DNA of 36,553 nt. Source: Acetofilamentum sp. Lineage in GTDB: Bacteria > Bacteroidota > Bacteroidia > Bacteroidales > JAADGE01. Below the pieces are notes generated by a model. It did not search any database. It saw nothing but the letters and a program-made list of their open reading frames with translations, and was not told where the DNA came from. How positions within the stretch are numbered: the first letter of the stretch is position 1; each line of letters begins with the position of its first letter. Shown here in pieces: positions 32,616-36,553 of this stretch. The stretch is from the NCBI GenBank assembly GCA_020720705.1, contig DYOJ01000003.1:1-36553 (forward strand). The letters run 5' to 3'. Made by a program: the position numbers and the translations under genes.

Positions 32616-33311
32616 TTATCCGTAGATGTGTTTTGTGGGCATCAAAGCTATAAAATCTTTTAAATAAAATGGTTCAAAGTACGCTAAATTCTCAAATTCT
32701 TTCAATAAAAATTTATCGTGTGCAATTTGTGCCATATAGCGTGCCGAAGGTAATAATTTTGTATCAAAGTATGCGTTCGGATGTCGTATAACAGTTTTTG
32801 CTTTTAAAGCTCCGTCTCCAAAAAACAAAACTTTTCCTGTGTTCAAATACTCTAAATAACAGTCGTCTGTAAGTATATCAGCTTGAATTCCTCTTACATG
32901 CGTTCCTTGCGCGTTGTAAACTTGGGAATAAACCTCCATTCTGCGGGCATCAATCATCGGGATAAAAAAATCATACTCCTCATATTGTTTTTCATTAACC
33001 ACTCCGCCTGTCATCCCAAACAAAGTTGGTATGGAAATAATTGGTTTATCGCCTGCATAAGCCAGCCCTTTTGCCGTTGATACTCCTATTCGTAAGCCCG
33101 TGTATGATCCGGGACCTGAACTGACGGCAAAAGCGTCTATGCTTGATATCGTATGCTTGGTTTGCGTAAACAAATCCTGTATAAACAAAGTGAGTTTACT
33201 CGAATGGGCGTTCGGCTCGGTGGTTTCTTGACACGCCAACACAAGCCCGTCTGCAACAAGAGCTACAGAACAAACTTGTGTTGATGTTTCAATACAAAGG
33301 ACTAACGACAT
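32616..33311 (-). CDS. tsaB: tRNA threonylcarbamoyladenosine biosynthesis protein TsaB
   Basis: TsaB partners with TsaD and TsaE to transfer threonylcarbamoyl to A37 of ANN-decoding tRNAs (t6A). The 231-residue length is normal. The ASKHA-type N-lobe shows CIETSTQVCSVALV at 6-19 and the family signature SSGPGSYTGLRIG at 64-76, followed by KGLAYAG. TsaB lacks the metal-binding His residues of TsaD, and none is present here in the equivalent motif. The gene lies 5 nt after typA and is probably co-transcribed with it. Confidence 0.95.
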   Translation of the reverse strand: MSLVLCIETSTQVCSVALVADGLVLACQETTEPNAHSSKLTLFIQDLFTQTKHTISSIDAFAVSSGPGSYTGLRIGVSTAKGLAYAGDKPIISIPTLFGMTGGVVNEKQYEEYDFFIPMIDARRMEVYSQVYNAQGTHVRGIQADILTDDCYLEYLNTGKVLFFGDGALKAKTVIRHPNAYFDTKLLPSARYMAQIAHDKFLLKEFENLAYFEPFYLKDFIALMPTKHIYG

Positions 33312-33316
33312 AATTA

Positions 33317-35122
33317 TTAAGACTTTGTATAGCGTTTGCGCTCGTGCTCCTTCAAATATATTTTACGTAGTCTGAGTGATTTTGGGGTTACTTCAAGATA
33401 CTCATCCCACTTGATATTTTCCATAAACTCTTCAAGCGAATATTTTATTGCCGGAATAATCATGGCTTTATCATCAGAACCTGATGCTCGAATATTGGTC
33501 AGTTTTTTTGTCTTAATAACATTTATTCCCAAATCATCTTGGCGGATATGAATACCTAATACTTGCCCTTCGTACACCTCTTCGCCCGGGTCTATGAAGA
33601 ATCGTCCTCTGTCTTGTAATTTATCTATGGAATATGCAATGGAAGTTCCGGTTTCTATGGCAATCAGCGCTCCGGCTTTGGTAGTGTCCATATCGCCTTT
33701 CCACGGCTTAAAGGCATCAAACCTATGGGCTATGATTGCCTCTCCTTCCGTTGCCGTCAGCATTTGATTTCGGATTCCGATTAAACCACGTGCCGGTATC
33801 GAAAATTCTAATACTGTTCGGTCTGTTTTTTGTCCCACTTTAAGCAAGTCTCCCTTACGGCGTGTAACTATATCAATTACTTTACCTGAAAAATCTTCGG
33901 GCACCAAAACTGTCAGCAACTCAAATGGTTCGTGCTTTGTTCCGTCAATTTCCTTAATAATCACTTGAGGCTGTCCAAGCTGAAATTCATATCCCTCGCG
34001 CCGCATGGTTTCAACCAAGATTGATAAATGAAGAATACCGCGTCCGTACACCAACAACCTATCCGGGGAGTCTGTTTCTTCAATACGTAAAGCGAGATTT
34101 TTTTCAATTTCCGCAAACAATCGGTCTCGTAAGTGCCGAGATGTTACAAATTTTCCTTCACGTCCAAAAAACGGAGAATCGTTGATTGTGAATAACATAC
34201 TTACCGTTGGTTCGTCAATTTTCAACCGTTTTAACGGTTCCGGATTATCAACGTCTGAAATAGTATCCCCGATTTCAAAGTCTTCAATGCCAAGCACCGC
34301 ACAAATTTCGCCGGCGAGCAACGGGTCTTTAACTTTTTCTTTACCAAGTCCTTCAAAACGGTAAAGCTCTTTTACGACAGATTTTTTTACAACACTATCC
34401 GATTTCAATAAAGCAACCTGCTGTCCGGGTTTTATACTGCCTCGTGATATTCGCCCAACGGCAATCCGACCAAGATACGTTGAATAATCTAAGGAGCTTA
34501 TCTGAAGTTGTAACGGACCTTCGGCAACTTTTGGTGCCGGTATGTGTTCCAGAATTTGGTCAAGCAGATAGCTGACATCTGTCGTTTGGTTGTTCCAATG
34601 TTCTGACATCCAACCGTTTTTAGCCGAACCGTAAACTGTCGGAAAATTAAGCTGGTCTTCTGTTGCATCAAGACTGAACATAAGGTCGAAAACGTCTTCA
34701 TGCACCTCTTCGGGTGTACAGTTCGGTTTATCAACTTTATTTATGACAACTATCGGCTTAAGTTTTAACTCCAAAGCTTTTTGAAGAACAAATCGTGTTT
34801 GCGGCATCGGACCTTCAAAAGCATCCACAAGCAGCAACACGCCGTCTGCCATATTAAGAACACGCTCAACTTCACCTCCAAAATCCGAGTGACCGGGTGT
34901 GTCAATAATGTTAATTTTTACATCTTTATATCTGACAGAGATATTTTTTGACAAAATTGTAATGCCTCTTTCGCGCTCTAAGTCATTGGAATCGAGAATC
35001 AAATCCCCCATTTCCTGATTTTCGCGAAAAAGTTTCACTTGGTGAATAATTCTGTCCACGAGTGTTGTTTTGCCGTGGTCAACGTGTGCTATTATAGCAA
35101 TGTTACGGATATTTTCTTGCAT
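33317..35122 (-). CDS. typA: Translational GTPase TypA/BipA
   Basis: The 601-residue GTPase is related to EF-G and LepA. It binds the ribosome and supports 50S assembly and growth under stress or cold in other bacteria. G motifs are AHVDHGKTT at 12-20, RGITILS at 52-58, DTPGHSDF at 74-81 and NKVDK at 128-132. Domain II and EF-G-like domains III and V follow, with FGREGKFVTSRHLRDRL near 325. The C-terminal domain unique to BipA is complete and ends KEHERKRYTKS. A consensus promoter lies just upstream. Confidence 0.97.
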   Translation of the reverse strand: MQENIRNIAIIAHVDHGKTTLVDRIIHQVKLFRENQEMGDLILDSNDLERERGITILSKNISVRYKDVKINIIDTPGHSDFGGEVERVLNMADGVLLLVDAFEGPMPQTRFVLQKALELKLKPIVVINKVDKPNCTPEEVHEDVFDLMFSLDATEDQLNFPTVYGSAKNGWMSEHWNNQTTDVSYLLDQILEHIPAPKVAEGPLQLQISSLDYSTYLGRIAVGRISRGSIKPGQQVALLKSDSVVKKSVVKELYRFEGLGKEKVKDPLLAGEICAVLGIEDFEIGDTISDVDNPEPLKRLKIDEPTVSMLFTINDSPFFGREGKFVTSRHLRDRLFAEIEKNLALRIEETDSPDRLLVYGRGILHLSILVETMRREGYEFQLGQPQVIIKEIDGTKHEPFELLTVLVPEDFSGKVIDIVTRRKGDLLKVGQKTDRTVLEFSIPARGLIGIRNQMLTATEGEAIIAHRFDAFKPWKGDMDTTKAGALIAIETGTSIAYSIDKLQDRGRFFIDPGEEVYEGQVLGIHIRQDDLGINVIKTKKLTNIRASGSDDKAMIIPAIKYSLEEFMENIKWDEYLEVTPKSLRLRKIYLKEHERKRYTKS

Positions 35123-35141
35123 GTATTGTATTTTGAAGTTG

Positions 35142-35170
35142 CAAAAGTAGTTATTTTTTTGGAATTACAA
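35142..35170 (-). promoter_or_regulatory. Promoter of typA-tsaB
   Basis: On the minus strand TTG (35168-35170), an 18-bp spacer and TACTTTTG (35142-35149) match the Bacteroidota consensus. The start would lie near 35136, giving a leader of only about 14 nt before the typA ATG. Confidence 0.75.
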
Positions 35171-35262
35171 ATCCATTTCTAAAATCATAAAATCAATACT
35201 GTAAATATTCAGCAACAATACAAATCGGTTGTAAAGCATATTTTTTATTATCACGAAACGAA

Positions 35263-35270
35263 TATCTTTG
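35263..35270 (+). promoter_or_regulatory. Candidate -7 element of the thiolase gene
   Basis: TATCTTTG matches TAnnTTTG and is placed 25 nt before the ATG at 35296. No good TTG lies at the usual distance; the -33 region reads TTTTTT, so the promoter is weaker or activator-dependent. It is divergent from the typA promoter, with about 90 bp between the two -7 boxes. Confidence 0.5.
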
Positions 35271-35295
35271 TAGAAATTATAAAAAATAATCAGTT

Positions 35296-36471
35296 ATGAG
35301 AGAAGTTGTCATCGTTTCAGCCGTTCGCACCCCTATCGGAAGTTTCGGCGGTTCTTTATCAGGAGTTTCTGCCACCAAACTCGGCGCAACAGCTATCAAA
35401 GGTGCATTGGAAAAAATAAATATTGACGCCAAAATTGTGGACGAAGTGTTTATGGGTAATGTGATTTCGGCAAATCTGGGACAGGCTCCCGCTCGACAAG
35501 CCGCTTTGTTTGCAGGTTTACCCAACACAGTTCCTTGTACTACCATAAATAAGGTATGCTCATCAGGCTTAAAAGCAGTTATGCTTGCTGCTCAAACAAT
35601 TATGCTCGGCGATAATGATGTCGTAGTTGCCGGCGGTATGGAAAACATGTCTCAAATTCCGCACTATGTTGATGCAATGCGCTCCGGCACAAAACTCGGA
35701 CACAGCACGATTACTGACGGACTTATAAAAGACGGACTTTGGGATGTTTACAACAATTATCACATGGGAAATGCAGCTGAACTTTGTGCCCGCGAGATGA
35801 ATTTCACAAGAGAAGAACAAGACAGATATGCCGTTCAATCATACAAACGTTCTGCCGAGGCATGGGAACACGGAAAATTTATTGAAGAAATTATTCCTGT
35901 TGAAATTCCGTCAAAGAAAGGCACAATACTGTTTGATACAGATGAAGAATTTAAAAATGTAATGTTCGATAAAATACCGACATTACGCCCTGTTTTTCAA
36001 AAAGACGGCACAGTTACCGCTGCAAACGCTTCTACAATAAACGATGGAGCTGCCGCACTGATACTTATGAGCAAAGAAAAAGCTGACGAACTCGGGCTTA
36101 AACCTTTGGCAAAAATTGTATCTTTTGCTGATGCTGCCCACGCTCCGGAATGGTTCACAACTGCCCCCGCAAAAGCTATTCGAAAAGCCCTCGACAAAGT
36201 TTCACTAAGCATCAATGATGTTGATTTTTTTGAAATAAATGAAGCCTTTTCGGCAGTAGCACTCGCAGCCGTAAAAGAACTCGAACTCAACGAAGCTCGT
36301 GTAAATATTAACGGCGGCGGAGTTTCACTCGGACACCCTCTTGGTGCTTCGGGTGCCAGAATTTTGGTAACACTTATTCATATTTTACATCAAAATAATG
36401 CTAAATTCGGTATTGCCGGGTTATGCAACGGCGGAGGCGGAGCTTCAGCTATACTTATTGAGGCAATGTAG
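35296..36471 (+). CDS. Acetyl-CoA C-acetyltransferase (thiolase)
   Basis: The 391-residue biosynthetic-type thiolase interconverts two acetyl-CoA and acetoacetyl-CoA plus CoA. The nucleophilic Cys88 is in NKVCSSGLKA, His347 in GVSLGHPLGASGAR, and the acid-base Cys377 in GLCNGGGGAS. NEAF, which shapes the oxyanion hole, is present in FFEINEAFSAVAL. Length and motifs fit AtoB/ThlA/PhaA. The neighbouring genes are unrelated, so whether it serves butyrate formation, ketone metabolism or isoprenoid precursors cannot be told. It has its own -7 box and terminator, so it is probably a single-gene unit. Confidence 0.95.
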   Translation: MREVVIVSAVRTPIGSFGGSLSGVSATKLGATAIKGALEKINIDAKIVDEVFMGNVISANLGQAPARQAALFAGLPNTVPCTTINKVCSSGLKAVMLAAQTIMLGDNDVVVAGGMENMSQIPHYVDAMRSGTKLGHSTITDGLIKDGLWDVYNNYHMGNAAELCAREMNFTREEQDRYAVQSYKRSAEAWEHGKFIEEIIPVEIPSKKGTILFDTDEEFKNVMFDKIPTLRPVFQKDGTVTAANASTINDGAAALILMSKEKADELGLKPLAKIVSFADAAHAPEWFTTAPAKAIRKALDKVSLSINDVDFFEINEAFSAVALAAVKELELNEARVNINGGGVSLGHPLGASGARILVTLIHILHQNNAKFGIAGLCNGGGGASAILIEAM

Positions 36472-36510
36472 CAGAACTTAAGTTTTCAAGAAAGTATCCT
36501 CCAAAAAATA

Positions 36511-36550
36511 AAAACTCCTGTCGAACAAGTTATTTTTGACAGGAGTTTTT
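36511..36550 (+). terminator. Intrinsic terminator after the thiolase gene
   Basis: AAAACTCCTGTC (36511-36522) and GACAGGAGTTTT (36538-36549) form a perfect 12-bp stem with a 15-nt loop, followed by TATT. A-rich sequence before the stem means it could also work on the minus strand for a gene to the right of the window. Confidence 0.85.
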
Positions 36551-36553
36551 ATT

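Overview
The window comes from a Bacteroidota chromosome, AT-rich by eye. The evidence is the L17, S14, L36, S12 and SecY sequence types, the RDD/SpoIIM membrane-protein pair, the near absence of strong Shine-Dalgarno sequences, and promoters of the Bacteroidota form TTG-N18/19-TAnnTTTG in front of rpsL and typA. I cannot name a genus. No tRNA, rRNA, CRISPR array, transposase or phage gene was seen.

Layout. (1) 1-3513: three membrane-protein genes, an uncharacterised multi-pass protein with a charged tail and a SpoIIM/DUF95 protein on the minus strand and an RDD protein on the plus strand, with repeat-rich gaps around them. (2) 3828-7634: aroQ (type II dehydroquinase) and a single-chain Eco57I-type restriction-modification enzyme whose gene carries a 7-bp tandem repeat inside the methylase region. 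(3) 7823-12258: a tight three-gene operon of a lipoprotein, a small secreted protein and a 1029-residue ABCG-like ABC transporter with a TerB-like N-terminus and an unusually large loop before the last membrane segment. (4) 12321-29166: 32 consecutive minus-strand genes, the fused str, S10, spc and alpha operons (rpsL-rpsG-fusA-rpsJ ... secY-infA-rpmJ ... rpoA-rplQ). A consensus promoter precedes them and a strong intrinsic terminator follows. (5) 29388-35122: typA-tsaB, then a terminator-like junction with alternative hairpins, then nucleoside phosphorylase, SirB1-like protein, class V aminotransferase and a small membrane protein, all minus strand. (6) 35296-36550: a thiolase on the plus strand with its own -7 box and a terminator.

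How the genes work together. The centre is the translation, secretion and transcription core (30S and 50S proteins, EF-G, IF-1, SecY, RNA polymerase alpha). The right flank adds translation-related functions (TypA/BipA and TsaB for t6A tRNA modification). The ordinary core is very conventional, apart from the absence of map between secY and infA and a short S13. The most interesting points are the lipoprotein/secreted protein/ABCG operon, whose first gene starts 12 nt after the U-tract of the rplQ terminator; the heptamer tract in the restriction-modification gene; the mutually exclusive hairpins after tsaB; and a nested inverted-repeat element at 1507-1630.
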